NCBI GenBank assembly: GCA_900545585.1
Contig: UQZR01000009.1
Location: 20,518 to 84,517, forward strand
DNA from: an uncultured Eubacteriales bacterium
Lineage (GTDB): Bacteria > Bacillota > Clostridia > Oscillospirales > Oscillospiraceae
DNA: 64,000 bases
Direction of reading: 5' to 3'
Shown here piece by piece: positions 8,647 to 17,101 of the stretch. The position numbers were made by a program, and so were the translations under genes. The notes beneath the pieces are model-generated. The model did no database searches. It was not told the origin of the DNA and was given only the letters and a program-made list of their open reading frames with translations. Positions within the stretch are counted from its first letter, which is position 1, and every line of letters begins with the position of its first letter.

Positions 8647-10113
8647 TTACATACGGGAGCTGTGGAGATACCCGTAGTTCATGCGCAGGATGTTCCGGAT
8701 CAGCGGCACACACAGCACCGCGTCGGCGGCGATCCACGCCATGGGGTCCGCAGCGCACAGCGCGTAGAACGCCAGTGCGGGAGCCTGGGTACTGACAGCG
8801 CCTCCGGCCACGGCGGCGGGCAGCAGGGAGCACACCGCGATGCGGGCCAACAGCTCCGCCGCGCCCGCGCCCAGCACGAAGGGCGACTGTCCGATGCCCT
8901 GGGCGCAGTTGCGGAACAGGAAGATGCCGCCCAGAAACGGATACAGGGCAAAATCCACATACAGGAAGGAGTTGCCGAAGCGGATGGTCTCCTCCGTCAC
9001 CTTGTCGGCGCTGAGGAACACGTGGAGGTACAGCTGATCGATGGTCAGCAGCATGCCGATGCTCACGGCCAGAGCCATTATGACGCCCATCAGTACCATG
9101 GCCTGCAGGGTACCCTTTTTGATACGGTCATACCGCCCCGCGCCCAGATTCTGGGCTGTGAAGCTGGTCATGGCCGTGCCCAGCGCGTTCATGGGCGTCA
9201 TCACCAGACTGTTGAGCTTGTTGGCCGCGCCAAAGCCGTTCTGGGCGGCGTTGGACACCATGCGGCCATCCAGCATATCGAACTGCACCACGCCGCCCTG
9301 CATGACGATGATGCCCACCGCCAGCACGGAAAACTGGAGTCCCAGCGGGATGCCGCGGCTCACGTGGCGGCGCACATCGTGCATGGTGATGTGCCAGTCT
9401 TCCTTCTTCAGCCGGATGTTGGGATAGTGGGCAAAGGCGTAGCAGAAGCAGCCCACGGTGCTGATGAGCTGGGCGGACACGGTGGCCGCGGCGGCCCCTG
9501 CCACGCCCCAGTGGAACTTCAGGATAAACAGCAGGTCCAGCCCCACGTTCAGCACCGTGGAGAACAGCAGGAATATCAGCGGCGTCACAGAGTCGCCCAT
9601 GCTCCGCAGGAACGAGCAGATAAAGTTGTAGAACATCTGAGCGCCGATGCCCACGAAGATGATGAAGCAGTAGGTATAGGCGGCGTGATAGACCTCGGGG
9701 TCCGCCGGCGTCACGTTGATCCACGCCAGCATGGGGTTCAGCAGCGCCAGAGCCAGCGCCGTCAGCACCACCGTCAGTACCGCCGACAGCACGATCTGGG
9801 TGGTCAGACTGCGGCGGACGCCCCGGTCGTCCTGCGCCCCCACGTGGCAGGATGTCACCACGCAGAAGCCCGCGCTGACGCCGAAGGCAAACTGCAAAAA
9901 GATGAACACCAGCGAGCTGGTGTCGTTGACACCCGCCACCTCCTGAGCCGTCAGGGTCTGTCCCACGATGGCCGCGTCGCTGATGGTGTAGATCTGCTGG
10001 AGCAGATAGGACAGTATCACCGGCAGCGAGAACACCAGAATGGTTTTCCAGCACGTTCCCTGCGTCAGGTCCACCGGCTGGAATAGCTGCATATGTGTCT
10101 TTTTTTCTGCCAT
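8647..10113 (-). CDS. MATE family efflux transporter
   Basis: Multidrug and toxin extrusion antiporter of the cytoplasmic membrane, expected to export cationic or flavin-like compounds using Na+ or H+. The 488-residue protein shows about 12 hydrophobic segments and MATE blocks: QGTCWKTILVFSLPVILSYL at the start, IYTISDAAIVGQ in helix 2 and a second half repeat containing AAQNGFGAANKLNS. AGGAGG precedes the ATG. It is monocistronic and convergent with hcp. Substrate cannot be told from sequence. Confidence 0.9.
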   Translation of the reverse strand: MAEKKTHMQLFQPVDLTQGTCWKTILVFSLPVILSYLLQQIYTISDAAIVGQTLTAQEVAGVNDTSSLVFIFLQFAFGVSAGFCVVTSCHVGAQDDRGVRRSLTTQIVLSAVLTVVLTALALALLNPMLAWINVTPADPEVYHAAYTYCFIIFVGIGAQMFYNFICSFLRSMGDSVTPLIFLLFSTVLNVGLDLLFILKFHWGVAGAAAATVSAQLISTVGCFCYAFAHYPNIRLKKEDWHITMHDVRRHVSRGIPLGLQFSVLAVGIIVMQGGVVQFDMLDGRMVSNAAQNGFGAANKLNSLVMTPMNALGTAMTSFTAQNLGAGRYDRIKKGTLQAMVLMGVIMALAVSIGMLLTIDQLYLHVFLSADKVTEETIRFGNSFLYVDFALYPFLGGIFLFRNCAQGIGQSPFVLGAGAAELLARIAVCSLLPAAVAGGAVSTQAPALAFYALCAADPMAWIAADAVLCVPLIRNILRMNYGYLHSSRM

Positions 10114-10222
10114 AAAATAGCCTCCTCGCGGTGTTTTCCTCCAAGACGGGTATCATATCTCCGAAATTGCCGAATGTCAATGGGCAGAATGTACGATACC
10201 TGCAAAACATTCCTCCGCCCGC

Positions 10223-10251
10223 TTGTGCGAAATTCGCCTTTGCGCTATAAT
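10223..10251 (+). promoter_or_regulatory. Promoter of the FecCD-type ABC genes
   Basis: TTGTGC, 17-base spacer, TATAAT, 31 bases before the permease ATG. The -10 is perfect, the -35 only partial. Confidence 0.6.
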
Positions 10252-10282
10252 ACACTATTATGACTTTCCGCAGGAGGCCCCC

Positions 10283-11341
10283 ATGGACGGCAGAACTTCC
10301 CAAACACACAAGAAAACCGCGGTGCTTATCCTTTTGGCCTGCGCCGTGGTGCTGGCCGCCTTCGGCTGCCTCATGGTCGGCTCCTCCGGCATGACGGTAT
10401 CGGCGTGCCTTGATGCCCTGCTGGGCCGCACCGGCGGCACGGCGGCGCGGATCATCTGGGGCATCCGCATCCCCCGATTGCTGGCGGCGCTCATCGCCGG
10501 CGCGGGCCTGTCTGTGTCGGGCCTCCTCATGCAGACCTCGCTTGGCAACGCCATGGCCTCCCCCTCCACGCTGGGTGTGTCCCACGCGGCGGTGTTCGGG
10601 GCCAATCTGTCCATCATTGCCTTTGCCGGCGGCTTTCTCAACACCGGCCATAACCCCGCCAACTTCGATGTGGGCGTCAACCCCTTCGCCGCGTCGCTGC
10701 TGGCGTTTCTGTTCGCCGCCGCCTCCATCCTGCTGATCTTAGGGCTGTGCCGCCTGCGGGCCTTCTCCCCCAACGTGGTGGTGCTGGCCGGCATCGCCCT
10801 TGGCTCTGTGTGGACGGCGGCCACCACCGTCCTGCAATTCTACGCCACGGATGTGGGTCTCTCTGCCGCAGTGATCTGGAGCTTCGGCGACCTGGGCCGC
10901 GCCACCTACCGCACGGACTGGATCATGCTGGTGGTGGTGACGGCGGGCACGGTGCTGTCCGCTCTGCTGTCCTGGCGCTATAACGCCCTGCTCAGCGGCG
11001 GAGACGCCGCTTGCAGCATGGGCGTCAATGTACCTCTGCTGCGGTTCGTCTCACTGCTGACCGCCTCCTTGATGACGGCGGTGTGCGTGTCGTTTCTGGG
11101 TGTCATCGGCTTTGTGGGCATCATCTGTCCTCACAGCGTCAAGCGCCTGCTGGGGCAGGATCACCGCTGGTCTATCCCCGCCTCCGCCCTCAGCGGCAGC
11201 CTGCTCCTGTTGTTGTCGGACACCCTGTCCCGCAGTCTTGGCCGCGGCTCGGCCCTCCCGGTGGGGGCCATCACCTCCCTGCTGGGCGCCCCGTTCTTCC
11301 TGATCCTTCTCTTTTCCCGAAAGGAGGCGTCATCATGCTGA
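10283..11341 (+). CDS. FecCD family ABC transporter permease (iron siderophore / cobalamin type)
   Basis: Membrane subunit of a BtuCD/FhuB-type importer for ferric siderophores, haem or corrinoids. The 352-residue product has about ten hydrophobic segments and FecCD blocks: RIPRLLAALIAGAGLSVSGLLMQ, NAMASPSTLGVSHAAVFG, and GFVGIICPHSVKRLLGQDHR, which faces the ATPase. I start at 10283, where CAGGAGG lies six bases before the ATG, rather than at an upstream in-frame ATG that overlaps the promoter. It overlaps the ATPase gene by seven bases. No binding protein gene is in the operon; the only candidate in the window is at 33.7 kb. Confidence 0.92.
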   Translation: MDGRTSQTHKKTAVLILLACAVVLAAFGCLMVGSSGMTVSACLDALLGRTGGTAARIIWGIRIPRLLAALIAGAGLSVSGLLMQTSLGNAMASPSTLGVSHAAVFGANLSIIAFAGGFLNTGHNPANFDVGVNPFAASLLAFLFAAASILLILGLCRLRAFSPNVVVLAGIALGSVWTAATTVLQFYATDVGLSAAVIWSFGDLGRATYRTDWIMLVVVTAGTVLSALLSWRYNALLSGGDAACSMGVNVPLLRFVSLLTASLMTAVCVSFLGVIGFVGIICPHSVKRLLGQDHRWSIPASALSGSLLLLLSDTLSRSLGRGSALPVGAITSLLGAPFFLILLFSRKEASSC

Positions 11342-12099
11342 CCATTCAGGGACTCAGCTACCGCTACGGGCGGCGCGGCGCACCGGTGCTCAACGGCGTG
11401 AACCTGACGCTGGCGCGCGGCGAGATCGGTATTCTGCTGGGCCGCAACGGCTCCGGCAAGACCACGCTTTTCAGGAACATTCTGGGTCTCTGCACCCCCG
11501 ACTCCGGCTCCATCCGTCTGGACGGGCTGGAGATGACCTCCCTCTCTCCCCGCCGTCGGGCGCGGTACATCGCCTGCGTGCCTCAGGACATCTGCTTCGG
11601 TGCGCTGACGGTGTTCGACTCCGTGCTGCTGGGCCGGCTCTCCCGCTTCGGCCTTCAGGCCGGCGCCGCGGACCATGCGGCGGCATCGCAGGTACTGGAG
11701 GAGCTGGGTCTCTCCGCCCTCTCCGGCCGGAACGTGACGGAGCTCTCCGGCGGCGAGCGGCAGAAAGTAGCCATCGCCCGGGCGCTGGTGCAGGAGCCGC
11801 AGCTGCTGGTGCTGGACGAGCCCACCGGCAATCTGGACATTGCCAATGAGCAGCTGCTGATGCGCCTTGCCAAAAAAGCGGCTCAGGAGCGGCACATCGC
11901 CGTCCTGAGCTCGCTCCACGACCTGAATCAGGCCCTGTCTCTGGGGGACCGTTTTTTCTTTCTGAAGGACGGCGTCATCACCTGCACCGTCCCGCGGGAT
12001 GGCGTAACGTCCGGCATCCTGCGGGACGCCCTGGGCGGCGACCTGCGTCTTGTGGAGGTAGAGGGCGAAAGGATCGTTCTCCACGGCCGCGCCACCTGA
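11335..12099 (+). CDS. ABC transporter ATP-binding protein, FecE/BtuD type
   Basis: ATPase partner of the upstream FecCD permease. The 254-residue protein has Walker A GRNGSGKTT, the signature ELSGGERQKVAIARAL, Walker B LLVLDEPTGNLD and an H-loop SSLHDLNQA, which is the pattern of siderophore and corrinoid importers. Its ATG lies inside the last codons of the permease gene with AAGGAGG upstream, so the two are coupled. It ends three bases from the convergent MBL gene. Confidence 0.93.
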   Translation: MLTIQGLSYRYGRRGAPVLNGVNLTLARGEIGILLGRNGSGKTTLFRNILGLCTPDSGSIRLDGLEMTSLSPRRRARYIACVPQDICFGALTVFDSVLLGRLSRFGLQAGAADHAAASQVLEELGLSALSGRNVTELSGGERQKVAIARALVQEPQLLVLDEPTGNLDIANEQLLMRLAKKAAQERHIAVLSSLHDLNQALSLGDRFFFLKDGVITCTVPRDGVTSGILRDALGGDLRLVEVEGERIVLHGRAT

Positions 12100-12102
12100 C
12101 GC

Positions 12103-12981
12103 TCATACCCTCCGCCACAGCATGCGGTTGTCCGCAAACTCCGCCGCCACGCGGCCCGTTTCCTGCAGCCATGTGAGATAGGACCGCACCGTGCTGCCTA
12201 TCAGCGCGTACTGCTGGAAGCTCATGGCCATGCCGTAATGGTCGAACAGCCCCTTCAGCAGCTCCTCGAATGTCACCGGCTGGGCGCACAGCGCCGTGAT
12301 GCGCTCTCCCACCTCCAGCACCGCGTCCATATTGTACCGCGCCAGCGGCGCGATGTCCTCCGTCACCTCGGCGTGGGCCGGCACAAAGGCACGGGCCGTC
12401 ATGGCCGCCACCCGCTCCAGCGTCTCCAGATACGCGGTCACGTCGTAGATGTAGCCGATACGGTACTTCTCCAGCGTCTCGCGGCTGGACACGCAGTCCG
12501 CCAGATACACCACATCGTCCGCGGTGCGGAAGCCCACCATCTCCATGCAGTGGCCCGCCAGCGGCAGCAGCTCCATCCCCTGCGGCAGCACCTCCGCCGT
12601 CAGATAGGCCGCATCGCTGTCCTGCGCCATCAGGAACTTGTTCCGCAGCTCCCTGGGCGGACATCCGCCGTACAGCATGGACGGCTCCAGCACCGGATGA
12701 CGTGTCACGGCGCACTCCGCCCCGGGCGCGTACACGCGGCAGCCCGTCTGGCTCTGGAGGTACCGGTTCCCGCCGATGTGATCGGCGTGAGAGTGGGTGT
12801 TGCAGATGGCCGTCAAATGCCAGCCGTTCTTGTCCAGGATCTGCCGGATCTTGCGGCCCGCGTCCTTGTCGCTGCCGCTGTCAATGAGGCACACGTCCGT
12901 GTCGTTCAGCCGCACCAACCCCGCCTTGGCGGGACTCTGCACGTAATAGCTGCCGCCGGACACCTGTATCAGTTCGTACAT
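12103..12981 (-). CDS. MBL fold metallo-hydrolase
   Basis: Metallo-beta-lactamase fold protein of 292 residues. The metal site is clear: THSHADHIGG at residues 62-71 (HxHxDH), a second histidine in PLAGHCMEMV and the Asp in VVYLADCVS. The C-terminal third is an alpha-helical extension with YGMAMSFQQYALIGSTVRSYLTWL, which resembles a helical or winged-helix tail. I chose the ATG at 12981 with AGGAGG eight bases upstream; an ATG seven codons earlier has no good ribosome site. Substrate unknown: family members cleave thioesters, lactones or phosphodiesters. It is the last chromosomal gene before the mobile island. Confidence 0.85.
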   Translation of the reverse strand: MYELIQVSGGSYYVQSPAKAGLVRLNDTDVCLIDSGSDKDAGRKIRQILDKNGWHLTAICNTHSHADHIGGNRYLQSQTGCRVYAPGAECAVTRHPVLEPSMLYGGCPPRELRNKFLMAQDSDAAYLTAEVLPQGMELLPLAGHCMEMVGFRTADDVVYLADCVSSRETLEKYRIGYIYDVTAYLETLERVAAMTARAFVPAHAEVTEDIAPLARYNMDAVLEVGERITALCAQPVTFEELLKGLFDHYGMAMSFQQYALIGSTVRSYLTWLQETGRVAAEFADNRMLWRRV

Positions 12982-13068
12982 GGTCGTACCCTCCTGCCGC
13001 ATTTTCCTACATTATAAGATATACCGCTCCGTCATGCAAGAAAAACCGCCGCGCCTAAGGCATGTGCC

Positions 13069-13081
13069 GATAAGACAGTAA
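13069..13081 (+). repeat. Left terminal inverted repeat of the island
   Basis: GATAAGACAGTAA; exact reverse complement of 21896-21908. Confidence 0.75.
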
Positions 13082-13128
13082 TCTGAGAAAACTACAAAAT
13101 CGGCACCTGCCAAGCAGGATTGGACAAC

Positions 13129-13172
13129 AAAACAGGCGACACTCAACGTCGGTTGGGTGCTGCCTGTTTTTG
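13129..13172 (+). terminator. Orphan terminator near the island's left end
   Basis: Stem AACAGGC...GCCTGTT with internal pairing CTCAAC/GTTGGG and a TTTTT tail on the plus strand. No gene precedes it, so it may belong to a gene lost by deletion. Confidence 0.5.
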
Positions 13173-13513
13173 TACAGCTAAGGGTTGAAAATCGCCTATT
13201 TTCTGTTCTGTAAGGTAAGGCCAGTGAAAAGGGTGAAATAGTTATCGCCTCTGTGCGGTTCTTTTGTGAAACAGCGAATCACTGCATAGCGGATACCGTT
13301 CGCTGGGGAGTGCGTATATTTGCGGTCAAGCAAAATACCCCTCAAAACCGTAAAGTCAATAGATAGGTATTTCGATGCAGAGTATGATTGACACTGTTAG
13401 AATCGAAAAATCAGATTTTAGCACAAAATAATATTGCTAAATGGCGATAACTTCCGTCGCGCCTATTGAAAATAGAATGATTGCTGTGCTATGCTGTGTG
13501 TACACACGAACGA

Positions 13514-13648
13514 GTGGGCACGTTTGACGATCTGATCTACAATGACCTGCTGACGTATGCCGTCATCGTTTTGAATGGCGATTCAAAGGCGCATCTCGAA
13601 GTGGTCACGGAATATCAGCCTTTAGATCAGGCTCAATTATTATCATGA
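13514..13648 (+). pseudogene. Possible gene remnant, 44 codons
   Basis: A GTG-initiated frame reads VGTFDDLIYNDLLTYAVIVL and continues to a TGA at 13646. The composition looks like real protein and it lies just before the cargo genes, but there is no good ribosome site and an in-frame TGA lies a little upstream. I do not recognise it. It may be the 3' end of a deleted island gene. Confidence 0.3.
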
Positions 13649-13672
13649 AGCAGACGATTGGAGAGATACCAT

Positions 13673-14395
13673 ATGACGATCAACTGTGTATGGGAGCATA
13701 ACGGCAGAGACACCTTGCTTTATGCGGTGGATTTTGTAGGTGCATATACCCGCGGAGAAACATTGGAAGCCGCTGTCCGGAAAATTCAAGCAGAAATATG
13801 CTCTTATCTCAAATGGTGCGGCAAAAAAGCAGTAACAAGCATGGATATCGCCATCATCGAAGAAAAGGTTTCCGAGCTTGCGATCTGCGACGCGGACTCT
13901 GATGTGCTTTTTGAAAGTGAAAAAGCACCGCTGACAGCAGAAGAATATAAAAAGTTAAAGGCACTTGCGCTGAAATCAGCGCAGGATTTTCTTGCCTTGT
14001 ATGATTCTGTTCCCGATAAGAATGCAACGGCTGCTCCCGAGCGCAAGACCTTTTACGGCAAAGTTCCGCGCTCAGCTGATGAAATGTACGAGCATACAAA
14101 GAATGTGAATACATATTATTTTGCGGATATTGCTGTGGATGCCGATCATGACGGCAACATATACGAATGCCGCAAGCGGGGATTTGAATCGCTTGAATCT
14201 AACCCTGATTTTCTGCAAAATACCGTCAGAAAAGGCAGCTATGGCGAGGATTGGTCACTGCGTAAAGTCCTGCGCCGTTTTATCTGGCATGACCGCATTC
14301 ACGCCAAGGCAATGTATCGAATGGCTACAAAAGTTTTTGGTGCGGAGAGCATTGAAAATCCGTTTTACTTTTTTGAGGAAGGAGTTTTAACATAA
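13673..14395 (+). CDS. Island cargo protein, possibly DinB-like C-terminal half
   Basis: A 240-residue protein I cannot assign with certainty. The N-terminal part (about 1-75) reads like an alpha-beta domain. The C-terminal part is helical and contains IWHDRIHAKAMYRMA near residue 210, a pattern resembling the histidine-rich helix of DinB/YfiT-type metal proteins. This is a resemblance only. Start chosen at the ATG with GGAGAG seven bases upstream rather than an upstream TTG. It ends on the A of the next gene's ATG (TAATG overlap), so it is coupled to the Nudix gene. Codon use is less GC-rich than the chromosome. Confidence 0.7.
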   Translation: MTINCVWEHNGRDTLLYAVDFVGAYTRGETLEAAVRKIQAEICSYLKWCGKKAVTSMDIAIIEEKVSELAICDADSDVLFESEKAPLTAEEYKKLKALALKSAQDFLALYDSVPDKNATAAPERKTFYGKVPRSADEMYEHTKNVNTYYFADIAVDADHDGNIYECRKRGFESLESNPDFLQNTVRKGSYGEDWSLRKVLRRFIWHDRIHAKAMYRMATKVFGAESIENPFYFFEEGVLT

Positions 14396-14844
14396 TGGCA
14401 AGAACCGAAACGGTTGAATTTACAAATATGTGCATGATCTGTGATGGCAGCCGAGTTGTCGTGATCGACCGGAAAAAACGGGACTGGCCGGGCATCACCT
14501 TCCCCGGAGGTCATATAGAGCCGGGAGAATCCTTTACGGATGCCGTGATTCGTGAGGTGCAGGAGGAAACTGGACTGCATATCCGTTCTCCCCAGCTCTG
14601 CGGTATCAAAGACTGGTGTGAAAATCAGTGCAGGTTTGTTGTGCTGCTTTATAAGTCAACTTGTTTTGATGGCGAATTACATTCCAGCTCCGAAGGTCGG
14701 GTTTGGTGGGAAGATATTGCCAATCTGCCTAATCTCAAGTTGTCTTTGGATATGTGTGATATGCTACGGGTTTTCAAAGAAGAAAATCTGAGCGAGTTCT
14801 TCTACTATCAAGAAAGCAGTGCATGGAAGTATGTCTTGAAATAG
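14395..14844 (+). CDS. Nudix hydrolase, MutT-like
   Basis: A 149-residue Nudix protein. The box runs through residues 39-60 with G, E, REVQEE and G in the required places (GHIEPGESFTDAVIREVQEE). Such small proteins hydrolyse nucleoside di- or triphosphate derivatives, for example 8-oxo-dGTP, in the cytoplasm. Its start overlaps the stop of the previous gene, and a pyrophosphatase-like gene follows after 15 bases, so NTP hydrolysis and pyrophosphate handling may be coupled; this last point is inference. Confidence 0.88.
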   Translation: MARTETVEFTNMCMICDGSRVVVIDRKKRDWPGITFPGGHIEPGESFTDAVIREVQEETGLHIRSPQLCGIKDWCENQCRFVVLLYKSTCFDGELHSSSEGRVWWEDIANLPNLKLSLDMCDMLRVFKEENLSEFFYYQESSAWKYVLK

Positions 14845-14859
14845 CAAAACGGTGAGGAT

Positions 14860-15216
14860 ATGAAATACGATCATGATTTTTGGAGTGCGATCGATACGCT
14901 TGTATCTTCTGGGAAAATTGTAATTGACAGGCCGAAAGGCAGCACGCATCCCCGGTTTCCGCATATCCGGTATGACGTGGATTACGGCTATATTGAAAAT
15001 ACCACATCTATGGATGGCGATGGCATAGACGTTTGGAAAGGCTCTCTATCTTCTGTCAATGTCAATGCTATCATTTGCACCGTTGATCTGCTAAAAAGGG
15101 ATTCCGAGATCAAGCTGCTAATCGGCTGTACGGAAGATGAAATGAAAACCGTCTGCGATTTCCATAATGATTCGGAGCTTATGAAAGGAATACTGATACG
15201 CAGAGAGGTAGAATAA
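14860..15216 (+). CDS. Small inorganic-pyrophosphatase-like protein
   Basis: A 118-residue protein with the class I inorganic pyrophosphatase core: PRFPHIRYDVDYGYIENTTS followed by MDGDGIDVW, whose Asp52, Asp54 and Asp57 match the D-x-D-x-x-D metal site. Family enzymes are about 170 residues; this one lacks part of the usual N- and C-terminal strands. It may be a trimmed pyrophosphatase or a related phosphohydrolase. It overlaps the next gene by one base (TAATG), continuing the coupled cargo unit. Confidence 0.75.
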   Translation: MKYDHDFWSAIDTLVSSGKIVIDRPKGSTHPRFPHIRYDVDYGYIENTTSMDGDGIDVWKGSLSSVNVNAIICTVDLLKRDSEIKLLIGCTEDEMKTVCDFHNDSELMKGILIRREVE

Positions 15217-15410
15217 TGCCAGACAACAGGAACCGCAAACGACCGATACAGGTCAAATTTTTCGTAGATGAAAGAGAACTCGGCTTGATAAAGGCGAGGA
15301 TGGCACAGCTTGGTATAGAGAATATGAGCGCCTATCTTCGCCAAGTGGCAATCGACGGATATGAGGAAAAGCCGGATTTTCCTGAACGCCGTGAGCCGAA
15401 AAATCCCTGA
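15216..15410 (+). CDS. MobC-like / ribbon-helix-helix mobilisation protein, short
   Basis: A 64-residue basic protein. RPIQVKFFVDERELGLIKAR followed by IENMSAYLRQVAIDGY matches the N-terminal ribbon-helix-helix segment of MobC-type relaxosome accessory proteins that bind oriT. Usual MobC proteins are nearly twice this length, so it may be a C-terminally truncated version; no relaxase gene follows. The repeat-rich segment right after it is the natural candidate for the DNA it binds. Confidence 0.65.
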   Translation: MPDNRNRKRPIQVKFFVDERELGLIKARMAQLGIENMSAYLRQVAIDGYEEKPDFPERREPKNP

Positions 15411-15972
15411 CTCACTTTCCGAAGATAGATTGATGTTCAGCTCCGCAGGAGCGTAGCCAATTTCTTAGAAATCGTTAAAGGGTTTGGGATGTTTCCCAAC
15501 AAGATTTTGCAAAAGGTCAGCAAGGCTGAAATTTTGCAAAACGCACGAGTGGGTACCGCCGTGCATTGCTTGCCAGAATGGTAAGCTCCGGTGTGGGTAC
15601 TCACCGGATTTGCTTGCTATTCCGCAAGGAAATCCCGGTCGTACCACGCCGGATTTCGCAAGTGTACATACACTTGCTGTGCTTGCTATTCTGCAAGTTC
15701 AGCAGGTGGCAAGTACAGCGATTTTCTCAAGTGGGGCCCCACTTGATTTGCTTGCTATTCTCCGTTTCCCATGTTAGCAAGCGCCATTTCCCAAATGGAA
15801 GTCGGCGGCAACCGCCGCCTTGTCTGCCAAAAAGCGAAACGGACGGGCGGAAGTCAATGGCGGCGCAGCCGTTCATCTTGACCATTGACGGTGTTCGTCC
15901 ATTTTGCTACGCAGTAGCACTTGAGCGAATATAATCGAAACAAATAAGCGTATTGATTGAGGTGTTAGGAGT
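15411..15972. repeat. Repeat-rich gene-free segment, oriT-like
   Basis: More than 500 bases without a convincing gene but full of repeats. TTTTGCAAAA occurs at 15505-15514 and 15532-15541. TTGGGA/TCCCAA forms a hairpin at 15485-15498. GCTTGCTATT recurs near 15612, 15681 and 15750. GCAAGTGTA-CA-TACACTTGC is an inverted repeat at 15658-15677, and CAAGTGGGGCCCCACTTG at 15728-15745 is a perfect 18-bp palindrome. Such structure next to a MobC-like gene suggests an origin of transfer or a recombinase/accessory binding region. No nic site can be named from sequence alone. Confidence 0.6.
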
Positions 15973-16470
15973 ATGGATTGTCTAATTCGGAAAGTACAGC
16001 AAGGTGATGAATTTGATTTAGCTTATATTCAAACAGAAAGTTGGAAGGCTGCGTTTAAGGATATTCTGTCTGCCGAGATACTGCAAATGTCCACCAACCT
16101 AAATCGTGCTACGGCAATGTATAAGCGATTGCTCGATGAGAATGTTGGCAATGGATATATTTTAGAGGTGGACTCTCATCCTCATTGTATTGCATGGTGG
16201 GATACGGCGCGAGATAATGATATGCCTGATTGCGCGGAACTCATCTGCATCCATAGCTTGCAAGACAACTGGAGAAAGGGCTTCGGAACTCAAATGATGA
16301 GCAGAGTCATGGGCGACATGAGAGCTGCTGGCTATGATAAGGTTATGCTTTGGGTGTTTACGAACAACATTCGAGCAAGAAAATTCTATGAGTCGTTTGG
16401 CTTTTTCACACATGGAAAAGTTAAACCTTGTCTTGAAACAGAAGAAATTTGCTACGAGAGAAAATTATAA
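15973..16470 (+). CDS. GNAT family N-acetyltransferase
   Basis: A 165-residue acetyltransferase. Acetyl-CoA binding motif A is visible as the segment ending NWRKGFGTQMMSRVMGDMRA (R/Q-x-x-G-x-G/A), followed by the typical VFTNNIRARKFYESFGF. Substrate unknown; small GNATs on mobile elements often acetylate drugs or peptides. Lower GC than the chromosome, so it came with the island. GTGTTAGGAG precedes the ATG. Confidence 0.85.
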   Translation: MDCLIRKVQQGDEFDLAYIQTESWKAAFKDILSAEILQMSTNLNRATAMYKRLLDENVGNGYILEVDSHPHCIAWWDTARDNDMPDCAELICIHSLQDNWRKGFGTQMMSRVMGDMRAAGYDKVMLWVFTNNIRARKFYESFGFFTHGKVKPCLETEEICYERKL

Positions 16471-16521
16471 CGAGTATTGTTTTAATCGTTATAACCATGA
16501 AAGCAAAGGAGGCTTGACGAA

Positions 16522-16917
16522 GTGAATCCGAAAGAAAATGACAATGAGATCATCGAACTGACCGACGAGGAACTGGACGAGATTTTTGCCGATGATGATT
16601 TTGATAACGGCGAGGAGGACGGTGAAATCCGCTCGTTTCATTTCTCCAATCCTGACCCGTATGCCAAGGTCAAGCCGCGCCCCGACGATGCCCCCAAGAG
16701 GGAGTTTTCTTTCGATGAAAAGGGCAGCATTGTTGTGAAAAATCCGTCCGCCTTTTGGCTGCCCAACATCAAAATCGTGGATGTGCATGGCGGCACAGAA
16801 TACACGGTGACGGGCAGCTATGAGGGAACAGAACCCCTCGATAAAAAGCTCAAACGCATTATGGAGCAGAACGCCGCCAATGCTGAAAACGGTATCACGG
16901 AGGACGCCGATGAGTAA
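16522..16917 (+). CDS. Acidic protein upstream of the serine recombinase, unknown function
   Basis: A 131-residue protein with a GTG start preceded by AAAGGAGG at ten bases. The first 40 residues are strongly acidic (LTDEELDEIFADDDF, then NGEEDGE) and the middle is charged, ending in a helix LDKKLKRIMEQNAANAEN. Not recognised. It lies directly before the recombinase gene and its stop overlaps a possible early start of that gene, so it is probably an element-specific accessory protein. Confidence 0.7.
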   Translation: MNPKENDNEIIELTDEELDEIFADDDFDNGEEDGEIRSFHFSNPDPYAKVKPRPDDAPKREFSFDEKGSIVVKNPSAFWLPNIKIVDVHGGTEYTVTGSYEGTEPLDKKLKRIMEQNAANAENGITEDADE

Positions 16918-16990
16918 CAACGTTTCTCTTGATATAAACCAAAAATCCAATCCTGTTCAGACAGTTGCCCCACCGAAGGAGGACAACAAT

Positions 16991-17101
16991 ATGTTAAGGG
17001 CAACCGACAAAATCACAGCGCTTTATTGCAGACTGTCCGTGGAGGACACCAAAGAAAAAGGCGGCAAGGATGACCCGTCGAACTCCATCCAGCATCAAGA
17101 G
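16991..17101 (+). pseudogene. Large serine recombinase (TnpX type), N-terminal fragment
   Basis: Reads MLRATDKITALYCRLSVE then DTKEKGGKDDPSNSIQHQE. YCRLSVE contains the arginine and catalytic serine of the resolvase/invertase domain, and the D-D-P-S-N-S-I-Q block is typical of TnpX-like recombinases. AAGGAGG precedes the ATG; an upstream ATG at 16910 in the same frame overlaps the previous gene. The frame loses similarity after residue 37 at about 17101. The rest of what is probably the same gene resumes at 20372, about 3.3 kb away, so the gene was split by an insertion with loss of roughly 20 codons. Confidence 0.8.

Larger units (their letters stand above)
13003..13672. other. Gene-poor left end of the island
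   Basis: No convincing intact gene. Contents seen: the left 13-bp terminal repeat at 13069; an inverted pair GTGCCGAT (13064-13071) and ATCGGCAC (13099-13106) that could be a recombinase site; a strong terminator-like hairpin at 13129-13172 (AACAGGC.../...GCCTGTTTTT); and a paired GTTATCGCC / GGCGATAAC at about 13240 and 13443. Base composition drops sharply to the right of 13370. A short open frame at 13514-13648 is listed separately. Confidence 0.6.

Noticed and set aside
13388..13416. Promoter starting TTGACA at the island's left end
   Set aside because: The -35 is perfect but no acceptable -10 lies 16-18 bases downstream.
15411..15972. CRISPR-like array
   Set aside because: The repeats are short, unevenly spaced and of several kinds, and no cas gene is present; an oriT-like region is a better explanation.
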